Positions 36,001-46,516 of a stretch of 64,000 nt of DNA are shown here, in pieces. Numbering within the stretch: position 1 is the stretch's first letter; every line of letters begins with the position of its first letter. Position numbers and translations under genes: made by a program. The notes under the pieces were generated by a model. The model was not told where the DNA came from, did not search any database, and worked only from the letters and a program-made list of their open reading frames with translations. This stretch comes from Streptomyces sp. NBC_01224 (GTDB taxonomy: Bacteria > Actinomycetota > Actinomycetes > Streptomycetales > Streptomycetaceae). The stretch spans positions 1,364,001 through 1,428,000 of the forward strand of contig NZ_CP108529.1 of NCBI RefSeq assembly GCF_036002945.1, in the 5' to 3' direction.

Positions 36001-39000
36001 GCATTGGCCGCGGCATAGGCGCTCTGGCCGCCGCCGCCCCAGACCCCGGCGTTGGACGACATCAGGACGAACGCGTCCAGGCAGGCGTCCCCGAGGAGTT
36101 CGTCGAGGTGCGCGGCACCGGCCGCCTTGCCCGCGAGAATGCCGGCGAACTCGTCGGGGGCGGTGTCCGCGAGCAGGCTGTTCTGTCCCACGCCCGCCGC
36201 GTGCACCACTGCGGTGAGCGGCCCCGGCAGTGACGCGAGAAGGTGGCGCACGGCGTCCCGGTCGGCGACATCGCACGCGCTGAGGGTCACTTGTGCCCCC
36301 AAGGCGCGTATCTCGTCGGCCAGTTGCTCCGCTCCAGGAGCCTGCGGGCCGCGCCGGCCGGTCAGGACCAGGTGAGCGGCGCCGTCGGACGCGAGCCGGC
36401 GGGCCACCTCCGCGCCGACACCACCGGTTCCGCCGGTCACCAGTACGGTGCCGCGGGGGTTCCACCGGCGGGTGGCGGGAGCACCGTCCGTGGGCGCGGG
36501 CACGAGGCGGCGGGCGAAGACTCCGGTCGGCCGGACGGCCAGCTGGTCCTCGCCGTCCGTGCCGCTCAGCGCGCCGGTCAGCCGCCGCAGCGCGCGTTCG
36601 TCGAGGGTGTCGGGCAGGTCCACCAACCCGCCCCAGCGGTGCGGCTGTTCCAGTGCCACAACCCTGCCGAGTCCCCACACCATTGCCTGCGCCGGGCTGG
36701 GCGCCGGGCTGCCGGGGCCGGTCGCGACCGCGCCGCACGTGAGCGCCCAGAGCGGGGCGTCGACACCACTCGCCTCGAGCGCCGCCACCAGCGCGACCGT
36801 GGCGGCCAGGCCGGCGGTGTGTGCGGGGGCTCCGGCCACGGGGCGTTCGTCGAAGGCCAGCAGGGACAGCACGCCGCTGATCCCGCCGGGCCGCCCGGCC
36901 TCCTCCCGGATGCGGGCGGCGAGCTCGCCCGTGTCGGTGTCCGGGGTGTTCACGTCCATGCGTACGCACACGGAGCCGCGTGCGCGCAGCCCGTCGAGCA
37001 CACCGTCGGCGGTGTCGCCAGGACCGTCGTACGCCGTGGGCATCACCACGAGCCATCGGCCGGGCAGTTCGTCACGGCCCGAGACGGCCAGGCGGTTCCA
37101 GGCCACCCGGTAGCGCCACGCATCGCCGGCGGACCGCTCCCGGTACCGCCTGCGCCAGTCGGCCAGCACCGGCAGCGCGCCGGCAACGGCGCCGAGCCCG
37201 CCGGCGTCCTCCTGGCCGCCCGCGGTCAGGGCGGCGGCCAGGCCGTCCAGGTCCTCGCTGTCGACGGCCTTCCAGAACGAGGCCTCGACGGGATCCACCG
37301 TCGTCGCGGCGCCGGCACTCCGGTCCGCCGACGCCTGGAGCCAGAAGCGGCGGCGCTGGAACGCGTACGTGGGCAGGTCGACGCCCGGACGCGCGGACAC
37401 GGTGGACCAGTCGACGGCCAGGCCACGCACCCAGGCCCCGGCGAGCGAGGTCAGCAGTCGCCGAGTACCGCCGTCGTCCCGGCGCAGTGTGCCGAGGACG
37501 GTCACGGCGCCACCGCCCGCGTCCTCGGCGGTGGCCTGCACCGCCGGTACGAGAACGGGATGCGAGCTGACCTCCACGAAGAACCCGAAGTCCTGCGCCA
37601 GGAGGGCTCGGATCGCCTCCTCCATGCGTACGGTCCCGCGGAGGTTGCGGTACCAGTAGTCCGCGGTCAACTCGCGCGTGTCCATCCAGCAGTTGTGGAC
37701 GGTGGAGTAGAAGGGGATGTCCGAGCGGCGGGGGCTGATCGGAGCCAGTGCTTCCGCGAGATCGTCCTTGATGCGCTCGACCTGCGCGGAGTGGGACGCG
37801 TAGTCCACGGGGATCCTGCGTACCCGGACACCTTCGGCGGTCAGTTCGCCGGCCATGGCGTCCAGCGCCTCGGGCGCTCCCGCGACGACGACGGACGACG
37901 GTCCGTTGACTGCTGCGAGGGACAGCCGTTCCCCGTCCGAGGTGCCGTCCAGCCGCCTGCCCGCCTCCTCCGCGGACAGGGCGACCGACATCATGCCGCC
38001 CCGGGCGGCCAGATGCTGTGCGATGGCGCGGCTTCGCAGCGCCACGACCCGTGCCGCGTCCGGCAGGGAGAGCGCACCGGCGATGCAGGCCGCCGCGATC
38101 TCCCCCTGCGAGTGTCCGACGACCGCGTCGGGCTCGACGCCGTGGGACCGCCATACCTGGGCGAGCGAGACCATGACGGCGAACGACACGGGCTGCACGA
38201 CGTCGACCCGGTCGAGCGTGGGCGCTCCGGGAACCTGCCGGACCACATCGGACAGCGACCAGTCGACGTGCGGTGCGAGCGCCTCCGCGCACAGGGCCAT
38301 GTGCTGGGCGAACACCGGTGAGAAGTCGAGCAGTTCGGCGCCCATCCCGGCCCACTGGGAGCCCTGGCCGGGCAGTACGAACACCACCTTGCCGTCGGTG
38401 TCGGCGCTGCCCGTGACCACGGACGTCGTGGGCCGGCCGGCAGCCATCGCGTCCAGTGCGGACCGCGCCTCGTCGATGTCGTCGGCCACCACGACGGCCC
38501 GCTGTTCCAGCGCGGCCCGGGTTGTCGCCAGCGCGTGTGCGACATCGCCGAGTTCGAGTCGCGGATGGGCCGCGAGATGGTCGCCGAGGCGTGCGGCCTG
38601 GGCAACGAGTGCCTGGTCTCCGCGCCCGGACACCAGGAGCGGCAGGGGGCCGTGACCGCCGCCCCCGTCACCCTCCCGTTCGCTCCCCCGGACAGTCTCG
38701 GGAACGTGCTCCAGGATGACATGGGCGTTCGTACCGCTCACACCGAACGAGGACACCGCGGACCGGCGCGGGCGTCCCGTCTCGGGCCAGTCGCGGGCCT
38801 CGGTCAGCAGCTCCACCGCACCCGACGCCCAGTCGACGTGGGGGGACGGCGCATCGACGTGCAGTGTCCCCGGCAGCACGCCGTGCCGCATCGCCATCAC
38901 CATCTTGATCACACCCGCCACGCCCGCGGCGGCCTGTGCGTGCCCGATGTTGGACTTCAGCGAACCCAGCCACAACGGCCGGTCCGCGGGCCGGTCCTGC

Positions 39001-42000
39001 CCATAGGTCGCCAGCAGGGCCTGCGCCTCGATCGGATCGCCCAGGGTGGTGCCTGTCCCGTGCGCCTCGACCGCGTCCACCTCGTGGCCTGCCAGCCGGG
39101 CGTTGGCCAGTGCCTGACGGATGACCCGGCGCTGCGCGGGTCCGCTGGGAGCGGTCAGGCCGTTGCTCGCGCCGTCCTGGTTGATCGCCGATCCACGCAG
39201 CAGCGCCAGCACACGGTGGCCGTTACGCTGCGCGTCCGAGAGACGTTCGAGGAGCAGTACGCCGACGCCCTCGGACCACGAGGTGCCGTCCGCGGCCGCC
39301 GCGAAGGCCTTGCACCTGCTGTCCGGTGCCAGCGCGCGCTGCCGGGAGAACTCGATGAAGGAGCCGGGCTTGGCCATGACCGCCGCCCCTCCGGCCAGCG
39401 CCATCGAGCATTCGCCGGACCGCAGAGCCTGCGCCGCCAGGTGCAGCGCCACCAGCGAGGAGGAGCACGCGGTGTCCACCGTGATCGCCGGGCCTTCGAG
39501 ACCCAGGGTGTAGGCGACCCGGCCGGAGACGACGCTTCCCGCGGTGCCCGTCCCGATATAGCCGCCGACGCCCTCGGGGGCATCGGCGGCGTCGGTGCCG
39601 TAGTCGTGGTGCATGAGCCCGGAGAACACGCCGACGTTCTCTCCGCGCAGCGATGTCGGATCGATACCCGCCCGCTCGAAGACCTCCCACGACGTCTCGA
39701 GGAGCAGCCGTTGCTGCGGGTCCATCGCCAGTGCCTCACGCGGCGAGATCCCGAAGAAGTCCGCGTCGAAGTCGCCCGCGTCGTGCAGGAAACCGCCCTC
39801 GCGGACGTATGTGGTGCCCTGCCGGTCCGGGTCGGGGTCGTACAGCGCCGCAACGTCCCAGCCGCGGTCTTCGGGAAACGCGGTGACACCGTCCAGGCCG
39901 AGCTCGACGAGCTGCCACAGCTCCTCGGGAGAGGTGATCCCGCCAGGCAGCCGGCAGCCCATGGCCACGATGGCGACCGGTTCGTCGGACGCCGCCGCGG
40001 ACGGCGTCAACGGGGTTACGGCCGGCCCGTCGTCGAGCAGCAGGGCCCGCAGATGGCGGGCGAGGGCCACCGGTGTCGGATGGTCGAAGGCAACGGTCGC
40101 CGACATGCGCAGGCCGGTCGCCCCGGTCAGTGCGCCACGCAGGGCCACGGCCGCGACGGAGGTGAAGCCGAGTTCCTTGAAGGCCCTGTCCGCTCCGACG
40201 GTCTCACCCTCCGGCAGGTCCAGCACACGGGCCGCATGGGTACGCACCAGCTCCAGGAGCACCCGTCCGCGCTCGCTGTCCGGGACGGAGAGCAGTTGTT
40301 CGCGCAGCGCCGCGCTGCCCGCCTCGTCCAGAGCGGCCGCACGGGGAGTCACCTCGATGACACCGCGCAACAGCGCGGGGACATCGTCGGTGTGCAGCGT
40401 CCCGGAGTCCAGCCGCATCGGCACCAGTACGGCCTGGTCCACGGTCCGCGCGGCGTCGAACATGGCGCGGCAGTCGTGCGCTGTCAGACGGCCGACGCCC
40501 GCGGGCGGCGCCGTCTCCGTGTCGCCGCCGTGCCCCTCCGAGGGCCCCCAGGCGAGGGACAGCGCGGCGTGTCCGGCGGCGCGGCGGTTCTGTGCCAATC
40601 CGTCGAGGAAGGCAGCGAGAGCACCGTTTGCGGGCGCGTCCGCCGCCCCGAGCAGACCGGCCGCCGAGGAGTGGAGGACGAAGGCGTCGAGGCCGGAGTC
40701 GAGGGTCAGTTCGTGCAGGTTCAGGGCGCGGAGCGCCGCCGGGCGCAGGGGCTCCCCGGCGCCGGTGCCCGCCCCGGGGGTGTGCACGACAGCAGTGAGG
40801 GGCCGCCTGATGCGGGTCAGTACGTCGGCGAGTGCCGCACGGTCCGTGAGATCGCACGCGGCCAACACGACCCTGGCCCCGGCGCGGCTCAGCTCGGCCT
40901 CGAGCTCGACCGCGGCCCGGTCGCGCGGGCCCCCTTCGCTGACCAGCAGCGCATGGCGGACGCCGTGCCCGATGACCAGGTGCCGGGCGGCCGCCGCGGC
41001 AGCGGGCCCGTCGGCGCCGGTGATCAGGACGGTGCGCCGGGGGTCCGGCGCGGGTTCCCGTTCGCCCGGTGCGGGGGTGGCCGCACGGGTCAGCCTGGGC
41101 AGCAGCGCGACGCCGGAACGCACCGCGAACTGCGTTTCGTCGCCCGGCAGCAGGGTGGGCAGCACCGCACCGGACTGCGCGTCGGAAACGTCCAGGTCGG
41201 CAAGGACGATGCGGCCGGGGTGCTGCGCCTGGATGCCACGCAGTTGTCCCCACAACGCGGCCTGCCACAGATCGGGGATCTCCTCGTCGGACGCGGTGGC
41301 GACCGCTCGCCCGGTCGCGAGCAGCAACTGCCCACCGCCGAACAGGTCATCGGCCAGCCAATCGGCGACAACACCGGTCAGCTCACGCACCGCCCCGTCA
41401 TCGGCGGATCCCGCGACGGGGGCGAGCACCGTGACATCCGGCACCGCTCCCCCGGTGGCGGACACCGCGTCCCGCAACGCCGCCGGATCGGAGTGGTACG
41501 ACACCTGCATGCCCTGGTCGAGCAGCCCCGCCGTCAGCTCTTCGGTACCCGGGCCGACCAGCGCCCACCGGCCGGGAACCACTGGCGGCGGCGGTACCGA
41601 CGGCAGCGGGATCCAGTCCAGCCGGAACAGCGACTCGTAGTGGCTGGCGCCCGCCGCGCGCAGTCGCGCGGGCTGTTCGAGCAGGACATGCCGCATGATC
41701 TTGCCGGATGCCGTACGAGGTACCTGGGCGACCTCGTAGAGCTCCTCGGGCACCTTGTAGTACGAGAGTTCCTTGCGGCAGGCCGCGAACAGTGCCTGCG
41801 GGTCCAGCCCTTCGGGCCCGGGGACCAGGCAGGCCACCGGCACCTCACCGAGCGTCTCGTGCGGTCGGCCGACCACGGCCACGTCCGCCACGCCCGGGAC
41901 CCGCCGCAGGACCTCCTCGATCTCGCCGGGGTGGATGTTCTCCCCGCCGCGGATGATGAGCTCCTTGATCCGCCCCGTCACCGTGAAGTAGCCGGCGGCA

Positions 42001-43193
42001 TCGCGCCGGGCCAGGTCGCCGGTGCGGTACCAGCCGTGCTGGATCGCCTCGGCGGTGGCCTCGGGCTGGTTGTGGTAGCCGGCCATGACGCTGGGTCCGC
42101 TCACCCAGACCTCGCCCTCGCGCTCCGCGGGGACGTCCTCGCCGGTCTCCGGGTCCACGAGACGTACGCCGAGGCCGGGCACCGGAAGTCCGCAGGAGCC
42201 CTCGACCCGTGCTCCGGTAGGCCAGTTGATCGTGATCGAACCGCAGGTCTCGGTGGATCCGTACGCGTCGAGCAGCGGCGCGCCGAAGGCCTCCTCGAAC
42301 GAGCGGCGCAGCGACGCCGTGGTGATGGCGCCGCCAACGAGGCACATCCTCAGATGGGGCGCCTCGAAGCCCTGCCGCCGTGCCGCCCGCACCAGGTAGT
42401 GGTACATGGTGGGCACACCGGCCAGGAAGGTCGCCGAGTCCTCGCTCAGCGCGTCAAGGACCTCCTCGGCCTCGAACCCGTCCACGATCCGGGCCGTCGC
42501 GCCGACCGCGGTGACGCCCAGCACGCACGCGATGTGGGACAGGCTGTGGAACAGTGGCAGGGGCCACACCACCCTGTCCTCGGAGTTCAGTCCCGGTACG
42601 GGTGCGTAGCAGGCGGCCACCGACCACAGGCAGTTGCGCTGCGTGGACAGGACACCCTTGGGCCGGCCCGTGGTCCCTGAGGTGTAGAGCATCCATGCGA
42701 GGTCGTCGAGTCCCAGGTCGTCCCGTGGCCCGACAGCCGGCTCGGTACCCGCGAGCGTCTCGAAGCTCAACGTCCCTGCGGGTGCGTCGCCCGTGATGAC
42801 GACCCGCACGTCACTCCGGTCCGCCAGGACCCGCCCGAGCTGGTCGGCGTGGGCCGCATCGGTGATGACGACGCGCGCGTTGCTGTCCTCCAGCAGATAC
42901 GCCAGTTCGGCATCGGTGGCGCGGGGATTGAACGGCGACCCGATGGCACTGGCCCTGGCAACGGCCAGATAGCTCTCGACGACTTCGACGCAGTTGCCGA
43001 GGTAGATCGCCGCGCAGTCGCCCGGCTGCAGCCTCATCCGGGCCAGGTGACCGGCGATCCTGCCGGTGCGGCGCTCCAGCTCGGCGTACGTCACGCTCCG
43101 GCGGGCGTCCCGGAAGGCCACCTTGTCCCCGAACCGGTCGGCGTGCGCCTTCAGGAGTTCGGGCAGCGGCCGGATCAGTTCGGTACGCAGCAT
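30006..43193 (-). CDS. Type I PKS (PKS A): AHBA loading module plus modules 1 and 2
   Basis: 4395 residues; the ATG has GGAG six bases upstream. Residues 1-510 are an acyl-CoA ligase/adenylation domain ([10 protein letters not shown] 171-180, YGSTE 311-315, catalytic Lys498 in RTASGKI). A KR-like region (about 520-890) lacks the GxGxxG motif (TGADGPAA) and the catalytic Tyr and Lys, so it is inactive. ACP Ser1012 follows. Module 1: KS Cys1243, methylmalonyl-type AT (GHSQG Ser1695, YASH 1798-1801), KR with Trp eight residues before Tyr (A1-type), ACP. Module 2: KS, malonyl-type AT (GHSVG, HAFH), DH ([10 protein letters not shown]), KR with LDD, ACP, then an acidic docking tail ([21 protein letters not shown] at the end). 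A CoA-ligase loading domain beside AHBA synthase points to AHBA as starter. Expected start of chain: aryl-CH(OH)-CH(CH3)-CH=CH (inference). Confidence 0.97.
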   Translation of the reverse strand: MLRTELIRPLPELLKAHADRFGDKVAFRDARRSVTYAELERRTGRIAGHLARMRLQPGDCAAIYLGNCVEVVESYLAVARASAIGSPFNPRATDAELAYLLEDSNARVVITDAAHADQLGRVLADRSDVRVVITGDAPAGTLSFETLAGTEPAVGPRDDLGLDDLAWMLYTSGTTGRPKGVLSTQRNCLWSVAACYAPVPGLNSEDRVVWPLPLFHSLSHIACVLGVTAVGATARIVDGFEAEEVLDALSEDSATFLAGVPTMYHYLVRAARRQGFEAPHLRMCLVGGAITTASLRRSFEEAFGAPLLDAYGSTETCGSITINWPTGARVEGSCGLPVPGLGVRLVDPETGEDVPAEREGEVWVSGPSVMAGYHNQPEATAEAIQHGWYRTGDLARRDAAGYFTVTGRIKELIIRGGENIHPGEIEEVLRRVPGVADVAVVGRPHETLGEVPVACLVPGPEGLDPQALFAACRKELSYYKVPEELYEVAQVPRTASGKIMRHVLLEQPARLRAAGASHYESLFRLDWIPLPSVPPPPVVPGRWALVGPGTEELTAGLLDQGMQVSYHSDPAALRDAVSATGGAVPDVTVLAPVAGSADDGAVRELTGVVADWLADDLFGGGQLLLATGRAVATASDEEIPDLWQAALWGQLRGIQAQHPGRIVLADLDVSDAQSGAVLPTLLPGDETQFAVRSGVALLPRLTRAATPAPGEREPAPDPRRTVLITGADGPAAAAAARHLVIGHGVRHALLVSEGGPRDRAAVELEAELSRAGARVVLAACDLTDRAALADVLTRIRRPLTAVVHTPGAGTGAGEPLRPAALRALNLHELTLDSGLDAFVLHSSAAGLLGAADAPANGALAAFLDGLAQNRRAAGHAALSLAWGPSEGHGGDTETAPPAGVGRLTAHDCRAMFDAARTVDQAVLVPMRLDSGTLHTDDVPALLRGVIEVTPRAAALDEAGSAALREQLLSVPDSERGRVLLELVRTHAARVLDLPEGETVGADRAFKELGFTSVAAVALRGALTGATGLRMSATVAFDHPTPVALARHLRALLLDDGPAVTPLTPSAAASDEPVAIVAMGCRLPGGITSPEELWQLVELGLDGVTAFPEDRGWDVAALYDPDPDRQGTTYVREGGFLHDAGDFDADFFGISPREALAMDPQQRLLLETSWEVFERAGIDPTSLRGENVGVFSGLMHHDYGTDAADAPEGVGGYIGTGTAGSVVSGRVAYTLGLEGPAITVDTACSSSLVALHLAAQALRSGECSMALAGGAAVMAKPGSFIEFSRQRALAPDSRCKAFAAAADGTSWSEGVGVLLLERLSDAQRNGHRVLALLRGSAINQDGASNGLTAPSGPAQRRVIRQALANARLAGHEVDAVEAHGTGTTLGDPIEAQALLATYGQDRPADRPLWLGSLKSNIGHAQAAAGVAGVIKMVMAMRHGVLPGTLHVDAPSPHVDWASGAVELLTEARDWPETGRPRRSAVSSFGVSGTNAHVILEHVPETVRGSEREGDGGGGHGPLPLLVSGRGDQALVAQAARLGDHLAAHPRLELGDVAHALATTRAALEQRAVVVADDIDEARSALDAMAAGRPTTSVVTGSADTDGKVVFVLPGQGSQWAGMGAELLDFSPVFAQHMALCAEALAPHVDWSLSDVVRQVPGAPTLDRVDVVQPVSFAVMVSLAQVWRSHGVEPDAVVGHSQGEIAAACIAGALSLPDAARVVALRSRAIAQHLAARGGMMSVALSAEEAGRRLDGTSDGERLSLAAVNGPSSVVVAGAPEALDAMAGELTAEGVRVRRIPVDYASHSAQVERIKDDLAEALAPISPRRSDIPFYSTVHNCWMDTRELTADYWYRNLRGTVRMEEAIRALLAQDFGFFVEVSSHPVLVPAVQATAEDAGGGAVTVLGTLRRDDGGTRRLLTSLAGAWVRGLAVDWSTVSARPGVDLPTYAFQRRRFWLQASADRSAGAATTVDPVEASFWKAVDSEDLDGLAAALTAGGQEDAGGLGAVAGALPVLADWRRRYRERSAGDAWRYRVAWNRLAVSGRDELPGRWLVVMPTAYDGPGDTADGVLDGLRARGSVCVRMDVNTPDTDTGELAARIREEAGRPGGISGVLSLLAFDERPVAGAPAHTAGLAATVALVAALEASGVDAPLWALTCGAVATGPGSPAPSPAQAMVWGLGRVVALEQPHRWGGLVDLPDTLDERALRRLTGALSGTDGEDQLAVRPTGVFARRLVPAPTDGAPATRRWNPRGTVLVTGGTGGVGAEVARRLASDGAAHLVLTGRRGPQAPGAEQLADEIRALGAQVTLSACDVADRDAVRHLLASLPGPLTAVVHAAGVGQNSLLADTAPDEFAGILAGKAAGAAHLDELLGDACLDAFVLMSSNAGVWGGGGQSAYAAANAFLDALAERRRAQGRTATSVAWGAWGGGIGLGARDGASERLRRAGVLEMEPGTAVSALMRAVEHDDTCVCVTHMDWQRFGAAFTMARPSPLIADVPGVRGTGTDEEEKRDTSGLAGRLVGLAGPERDRLVLDLVRAQSAAVLGHAAADAVDAARAFRDQGFDSMTALDLRNRLAAEAGLALPSTLVFDHPTPTALAAHLLGLLLGEETVMAAPVPGAAPDDDPVVIVSMSARLPGGVASPEDLWNLVAGGGDAVSDFPADRGWDVDNLFDPDPEQTGKSYVRHGSFLYDAGDFDAAFFGISPREALAMDPQQRVLLETAWEVVERAGIDPASLQGSRTGVFVGAMHQDYGTGQSPARRGAEGYFVTGNASSVLSGRVAYTLGLEGPAVTVDTACSSSLVALHMAAQALRSGECDLAMAGGVTVMATPDGFVEFSRQRGLSTDGRCRAFAASADGTGWSEGAGLLLVERLSDARRKGHPVLAVVRGTAINQDGASNGLTAPNGTSQQRVIRQALADAGLTAPDVDVVEAHGTGTTLGDPIEAHAVLAAYGQNRPEGRPLWLGSLKSNIGHTQAAAGVAGVIKMVMAMRHGVLPRTLHIDEPSPHIDWASGAVELLTEARDWPDLNRPRRAGVSSFGISGTNGHVILEQPPVGEPAPAEARRPLPAVPWLLAARTPEALSAQAERLVAVLERPDGPDPVDVAYSLTARSNLEHRAVIVARNGEELLPGLHALAHGEGAATLVQGTRAGGPTAVLFTGQGAQHLGMGRELYDAYPAFTEAFDAVCAELDPRLERPLHSVLLGTDPAPLEQTAMTQAALFTVEVALFRLMESWGVRPDAVAGHSVGEIAAAHVSGVLSLADACTLVAARGALMQALPTGGSMIAVAASEDEVLPVLAGLEDRVSIAAVNGPSAVVVSGDEQAVQELAAEFTARGTETRRLRVSHAFHSPLMDPMLDAFRAVVEGLDLRAPRIPVVSTSTPEAAGADVLCRPDYWTDQVRRPVRFHDAVRTLHSRGVGTFLELGPGGVLTAMVQDCLSDVAETIAAVPTLRRDRPEPQAVVSALARLHVRGVPVDWTALFEGSGSRKVDLPTYAFQRRRYWLDPAGATPDAGAAGLTDAGHPLLRGTVTLPDSDGVLATGRLSVATHGWLADHAVGGQVLVPGTALVEAVVRAGDEAGCPVLDELVIEAPLVLPDHAAVQLQVAVAAPDATGRRPVGIHSRPAGAEPDAPWTRHASGLLAAGGTAPLPVSGVWPPEGAKRVDSDGFYPSMAEAGYAYGPSFRGLRSVWTRGEEIFAEVALSKEYEDDARQFGLHPALLDAALHAASFGALAGMGQGRILLPFAWTGVTLHASGACALRVKVTPAGPDAFALEATDTDGVPVMSVESLVFRPVSADQLHTGPVAYDRLFHLDWPTVTLPERQDPSQRLEYADLTDTPTAEGPARVRDLLGRALHAVRSWLDEDRPPSARLVVLTREACLPGSDPAAAAVWGMVRAAQSENPDRIVLVDIDADEDSRRALPRAVASGEAQLAIRAGEARVPRLARVPSDTPAAGRPLDPDGTVLITGGTGTLGGLVARHLVAQHGVRSVVLVSRSGGESSGARALDAELAGLGARVTFAACDVADRGALAAVLDAIPAERPLTGVVHAAGVLDDGVLTALTPERLDTVLRPKADAAWHLHDLTRDADLAVFMLFSSASGLLGTPGQANYAASNASLDALAQYRHAKGLPATSLAWGLWAQASAMTGGLGSAEQERGRRGGMDALDSREAMELLDIALRLGHAKLMPAKLDLGAAGTDATGVPPLLRGLMRVTRKSSRGAASDAVRIPAQELAGLNEAERAAELLEMVRAEAATVLGHGSAGTIESEQAFKDVGFDSLTAVELRNRLVGATGVRLPATLIFDYPTPLALAGRLAERLRPERTGAPAAGSQPLVLTAELDRLEAAFAHADPDEELRADLMSRLSRLESLTASWGSAGRIDDEEDEFDFDTASDDEIFGLIDKELGSS

Positions 43194-43303
43194 GTCACCA
43201 CTCCGTCGGTCGGCGAGGCACCTCGCACGGGCCGGTATCCGTTGCCACCCACGGCAGTGGGCGAGTCACCGCTCAGTCTCGGTCGCGCCCACACCGCACC
43301 CCA

Positions 43304-43320
43304 CCCCTAGCGGCCCCCTA
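43304..43320. promoter_or_regulatory. CCCCTA direct repeat upstream of PKS A
   Basis: ACCCCTAG followed by CGGCCCCCTAGGG gives two CCCCTA cores (43304-43309 and 43315-43320) 11 bases apart, one helical turn, about 110-125 bases before the PKS A start. The same arrangement occurs upstream of AHBA synthase. On the coding strand it reads TAGGGG-N5-TAGGGG. Candidate operator of the LAL activator (inference). Confidence 0.55.
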
Positions 43321-43340
43321 GGGCATCCCTAACTTTCCGC

Positions 43341-43369
43341 GGCGGGGTTCCGGTTCCCGGAACCCCGCC
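43341..43369. terminator. Perfect 13-bp hairpin
   Basis: GGCGGGGTTCCGG at 43341-43353 is the reverse complement of 43357-43369, with a three-base loop. It is one of three successive hairpins between the RifL-RifM gene and PKS A. Confidence 0.6.
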
Positions 43370-43380
43370 GGACCTGCGAG

Positions 43381-43427
43381 TGCGGGCTCCTCCGCCCCGT
43401 GGCCGGACCAGGGAGGAGGAGCCCGCA
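43381..43427. terminator. 13-bp hairpin with 21-base loop
   Basis: TGCGGGCTCCTCC (43381-43393) pairs with GGAGGAGCCCGCA (43415-43427). It is the second of three hairpins in this gap. Confidence 0.55.
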
Positions 43428-43447
43428 GCAGGGTCCCGCCGCGTACA

Positions 43448-43475
43448 GGCCGGCCACCACGCGTGGTGGGCCGGC
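43448..43475 (-). terminator. GC-rich hairpin just after RifL-RifM stop
   Basis: GCCGGCCACCACG pairs with CGTGGTGGGCCGGC with one bulged base. It lies about 13 bases past the stop of the RifL-RifM gene on the minus strand, so it is a likely factor-independent terminator of the AHBA operon. Confidence 0.65.
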
Positions 43476-43487
43476 TCAGGGGTCCGG

Positions 43488-45272
43488 TCAGTCGACAGTT
43501 CCCGCAGGCCACAGCGCCAGCAGGTCCTCCGGCTTACGCAGGACCGCATCCGGCGACGCGGCAAGCAACGCCGCCTCGTCCGTCTCACCCCACAGTGCCG
43601 CCAACGCCGCCACCCCCGCCCCGTGCGCGCTCTCGATGTCGGTGACCGCGTCGCCGACCATCACCGCACTGTCGGGCTCGGCCCCGAGCAGCTCCAGCGC
43701 ATGCAGCACGATGTCCGGAGCGGGCTTCGGGCGAGCGATCTCGTCCGACCCGATCACGTGGTCGAAGAGCTCCAGTACCCCTAGCTGCGACAGCAGCGAA
43801 CGCGCCCGCGGACCGCTCTTCCCCGTGGCCACCGCGAGCCGCAACCCCCGCTCGCGCAGCGTGTGGAGCATCTCCGGTACCCCGTCGAACAGGGGCACCA
43901 GATGAGCCATCCGATAGCTCTCCCTGACGAAGGGCTCCTCCATCGCGAGCGGCAGGTCCATGATCCGCATGATGTCGGGGAAGTACCGGCCCAGATGCCG
44001 GTTGTACTCCGCGAACGGCGCCGGTCCGTCGCCGACGACCTCCGCGTACGCGATCGAGAACGCCTCGCGCATCACCTCGGTGCTGTCCACCAACACCCCG
44101 TCGAGGTCGAACACGACCACGCTCCTGGGGTGGTCCAAAGTGCCGACACCGGACGTGGCCTCGGTGAGCCCGGTTATGCGCCTGTCCATCTGGTACTCCC
44201 TGCTCGCGTCGTGATTCGAAACGTCCTGCCGGGCACAGGCGTAGAGGCGCTCGATGACCCCGATGTTCCGGCGGGCGTCCGCCACCGCCCGCCCCGCCAT
44301 GGCCGAGTCACCCAGCAGCGCGGGCAGTTCATCGAGCTGCCGGTCGTACTCCGCGCCGATCTGCTCTTCCTCGAACGGCACCCGCGTCGTCTCACCGTCA
44401 CTGGTGAACGTCAGGTCGGACCCGCCCTCGCGGTTCGGGCTGAACCCGAACGTGCAGCGCAGCGAGGCCACACCCGCACTGCCCTCAACCGTGATCAGCG
44501 TGACGTCGCGCGCTCCGTGCGATGCCCAGCTCGCGCGAAGCGCGACCGAGACGCCGTCCTCCGTGACCAGGAACCCCCGGACGGTGTCCTCGACGTCCCC
44601 GCCTGCCGCACCGCTGCCGCCAACAGGCAGATCGTCGCGCCAACCAGCCCGCGCACCAGCCGTGTTGACGAAGTCGTCAGACACCGTACCGACCACCTGT
44701 GTCATGGCGGCCGGCCCCAGAATCGGCGCGACGCTGTCCAGCAGGTGCCATCCGAGGTCCACCAGCGCCCCGCCGCCCGCAAGCCGCGCCTGCGTGAACC
44801 AGCCGCCCGAGTCCGGAACGCCACGCGCCCGCACCCAGGACACGTCGATGTGCCGGATCCGTCCCACGGCCGGCGTCCGCTCGTAAAGCGCCCGGACGTC
44901 GGCCCGATACCGGGCCGCACTGCCGGCGAGCAGTACCGCGCCTCCGGCGCGTTCCGCTTCCGCGAGCCGGTCGGCCTCTGCGGACGTGAGGCACACCGGC
45001 TTCTCCAGGAACACGGGAATGCCCCTGGCCAGCAGCTTCTCCGCGATATCGACGTGCAGGTGGTTCGGCACGGCGACGACTGCGAGGTCGACCGTCCCGG
45101 ATGCGATCTCCGCGATGTCACGCAGCAGCGGAACGCCGGTGTCTCCGGGGCCGGCCGCCGGATCCACCACAGCCGTGACCTCGAAGGCCGGGTGCGCGAT
45201 CAGCCGTGGGAGCCAGATCTCCCGGCCCGCCCACCCCATCCCGACCACCACGACACGGACAGGCCCGTTCAC
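43488..45272 (-). CDS. Fused RifL-like oxidoreductase and RifM-like phosphatase
   Basis: 594 residues in one frame. Residues 1-361 are a GFO/IDH/MocA oxidoreductase (VVVVGMGWAGRE nucleotide-binding start; EKP motif near 95) like RifL. Residues 362-594 are a HAD hydrolase (FDLDGVLVD motif I near 393; GDAVTDIESA near the end) like RifM. In rifamycin biosynthesis these are separate proteins: RifL acts with RifK to turn UDP-glucose into UDP-kanosamine, and RifM is a phosphatase-like protein in the same kanosamine/AHBA route. Here no stop separates them. Met362 (ATG at 44189) has an AGGGAG six bases upstream, so a free phosphatase could also be made. The GTG start overlaps the AHBA synthase stop (GTGA). 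Confidence 0.9.
   Translation of the reverse strand: MNGPVRVVVVGMGWAGREIWLPRLIAHPAFEVTAVVDPAAGPGDTGVPLLRDIAEIASGTVDLAVVAVPNHLHVDIAEKLLARGIPVFLEKPVCLTSAEADRLAEAERAGGAVLLAGSAARYRADVRALYERTPAVGRIRHIDVSWVRARGVPDSGGWFTQARLAGGGALVDLGWHLLDSVAPILGPAAMTQVVGTVSDDFVNTAGARAGWRDDLPVGGSGAAGGDVEDTVRGFLVTEDGVSVALRASWASHGARDVTLITVEGSAGVASLRCTFGFSPNREGGSDLTFTSDGETTRVPFEEEQIGAEYDRQLDELPALLGDSAMAGRAVADARRNIGVIERLYACARQDVSNHDASREYQMDRRITGLTEATSGVGTLDHPRSVVVFDLDGVLVDSTEVMREAFSIAYAEVVGDGPAPFAEYNRHLGRYFPDIMRIMDLPLAMEEPFVRESYRMAHLVPLFDGVPEMLHTLRERGLRLAVATGKSGPRARSLLSQLGVLELFDHVIGSDEIARPKPAPDIVLHALELLGAEPDSAVMVGDAVTDIESAHGAGVAALAALWGETDEAALLAASPDAVLRKPEDLLALWPAGTVD
44187..44201 (-). promoter_or_regulatory. Internal ribosome-binding site and ATG inside the fusion gene
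   Basis: On the coding strand AGGGAG (44201-44196), six spacer bases and ATG (44189-44187) lie in frame at residue 362, exactly where the phosphatase domain begins. It looks like the relic, or still-active start, of an originally separate RifM-like gene. Confidence 0.55.
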
Positions 45273-46432
45273 GCGCCGGCCATGGTCTCGGCGATGACGG
45301 CCGCGATGTCGTGCATCTGCTGCTCGGTGCCCAGCAGGGTCCGGTGGTGCAACCAGACCGAGTCCCGGGTGAGTGCCTCGGAGTTCGGGCAGCGGCGGGC
45401 GATGTCCTCCACGGACTCCTCCGGAGCGGAGGTCTCCCAGAAGCCGTCGCTGCGGTAGATGGCGCGGAAACCGACGAAGGCCGGAAGCCCACGCTCGATC
45501 AGGGCGTCCACAAGGGCGTTGCGCCGCTCCTCGCCGAGGCCAGGCACCCGGAACATGGCCATGTAGTGCGGATTACGGTCATTCCGCTCGTCCCGGCCCT
45601 GCGGTACGACGCCGGGGATCTCGGCGAGCAGGCTCGCCAGCAGCGGCCAACGCTCCTCACGTGTGTCGATCTGCCCGGCCAGCCGGCCCAGTTGGGCGCG
45701 AAGGACCGACGCGCTGAACTCGTTCATCCGGAAGTTGGAGCCCGAAGTGTTGTGGAAGTACTTGCGGTCCGTCGGGGGCCGCCCGCAACTGTGCCGCAGG
45801 AACGCGCTGTCGTATAGCTCACGCGTCGGGAAGGTCACCGCGCCGCCCTCGCCCGCGGTCATCAGCTTGCCGTTCTGGAAGCTGAAGGCGGCCACAGACC
45901 CGAGTTCGCCGACCTTCTTCCCCTGCCACTGAGCGCCGTGGGCATGCGCCGCGTCCTGCAGGATCGCCACGCCCGCGTCGGCGGCCAGCTTCTCCAGCGC
46001 GTCCATGTCGGCGATCTGGCCCGCCATGTGGACCGGCATGACGACCTTGGTCCTGGGACCTATCGCTGCGGCGACGGCAGCAGGGTCGATGCAGTACGTC
46101 TCCGGGTCGACATCCACCGGAACGGCCACCGCGCCCAGCCGCTGCGCTGCCTGCGAAGAGGAAATGAAGGTAAATGCGGGAACGATGACTTCCGAGCCGG
46201 GACCGACCCCGAGCACCTGAAGGGCAAGCTCCAGCGCATGCGTCCCGTTGGTCACCGCGAGCGCGTAGGGGGCGCCGTGGTACTCGGCGAACTCCTCCTC
46301 GAAGGTGTCGACCTCGCTACCCCCGATACGCCACCACTGCCCCTGGTCGAGAGCACGGTTCAGAGCCGTCCGCTCCTCGTCCCCGTACTGCGGCCAGGCG
46401 GGAAATTCGAATGACTGCGGCGAACGGCCCAT
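45269..46432 (-). CDS. rifK: 3-amino-5-hydroxybenzoate (AHBA) synthase, RifK-type
   Basis: 387 residues, the family length, colinear with RifK as I remember it: FPAWPQY near the start, GQWWRIGG, TNGTHALELALQV, and FQNGKL with the PLP-binding lysine at 189. It is a DegT/DnrJ/EryC1-fold PLP enzyme. It aromatises 5-amino-5-deoxy-3-dehydroshikimate to AHBA and, together with RifL, also works as the aminotransferase making UDP-kanosamine (established for RifK). It is the marker gene of ansamycin and mitomycin pathways. The start at 46432 has GGGAGAG upstream. It heads a two-gene operon with the RifL-RifM fusion, which its stop overlaps by four bases. Confidence 0.96.
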   Translation of the reverse strand: MGRSPQSFEFPAWPQYGDEERTALNRALDQGQWWRIGGSEVDTFEEEFAEYHGAPYALAVTNGTHALELALQVLGVGPGSEVIVPAFTFISSSQAAQRLGAVAVPVDVDPETYCIDPAAVAAAIGPRTKVVMPVHMAGQIADMDALEKLAADAGVAILQDAAHAHGAQWQGKKVGELGSVAAFSFQNGKLMTAGEGGAVTFPTRELYDSAFLRHSCGRPPTDRKYFHNTSGSNFRMNEFSASVLRAQLGRLAGQIDTREERWPLLASLLAEIPGVVPQGRDERNDRNPHYMAMFRVPGLGEERRNALVDALIERGLPAFVGFRAIYRSDGFWETSAPEESVEDIARRCPNSEALTRDSVWLHHRTLLGTEQQMHDIAAVIAETMAGA

Positions 46433-46516
46433 GGCTTACACACTCTCCCAATGAATGGAATCGACTTGGGCCGTGACGCTATCGCAGCAATGAATTCCGC
46501 CCTCCCCCTTCCCTTT

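Noticed and set aside
43193..43487. Gap between AHBA operon and PKS A considered for an RNA gene
   Set aside because: The structure is explained by three independent hairpins; no tRNA-like or known riboswitch pattern was seen.
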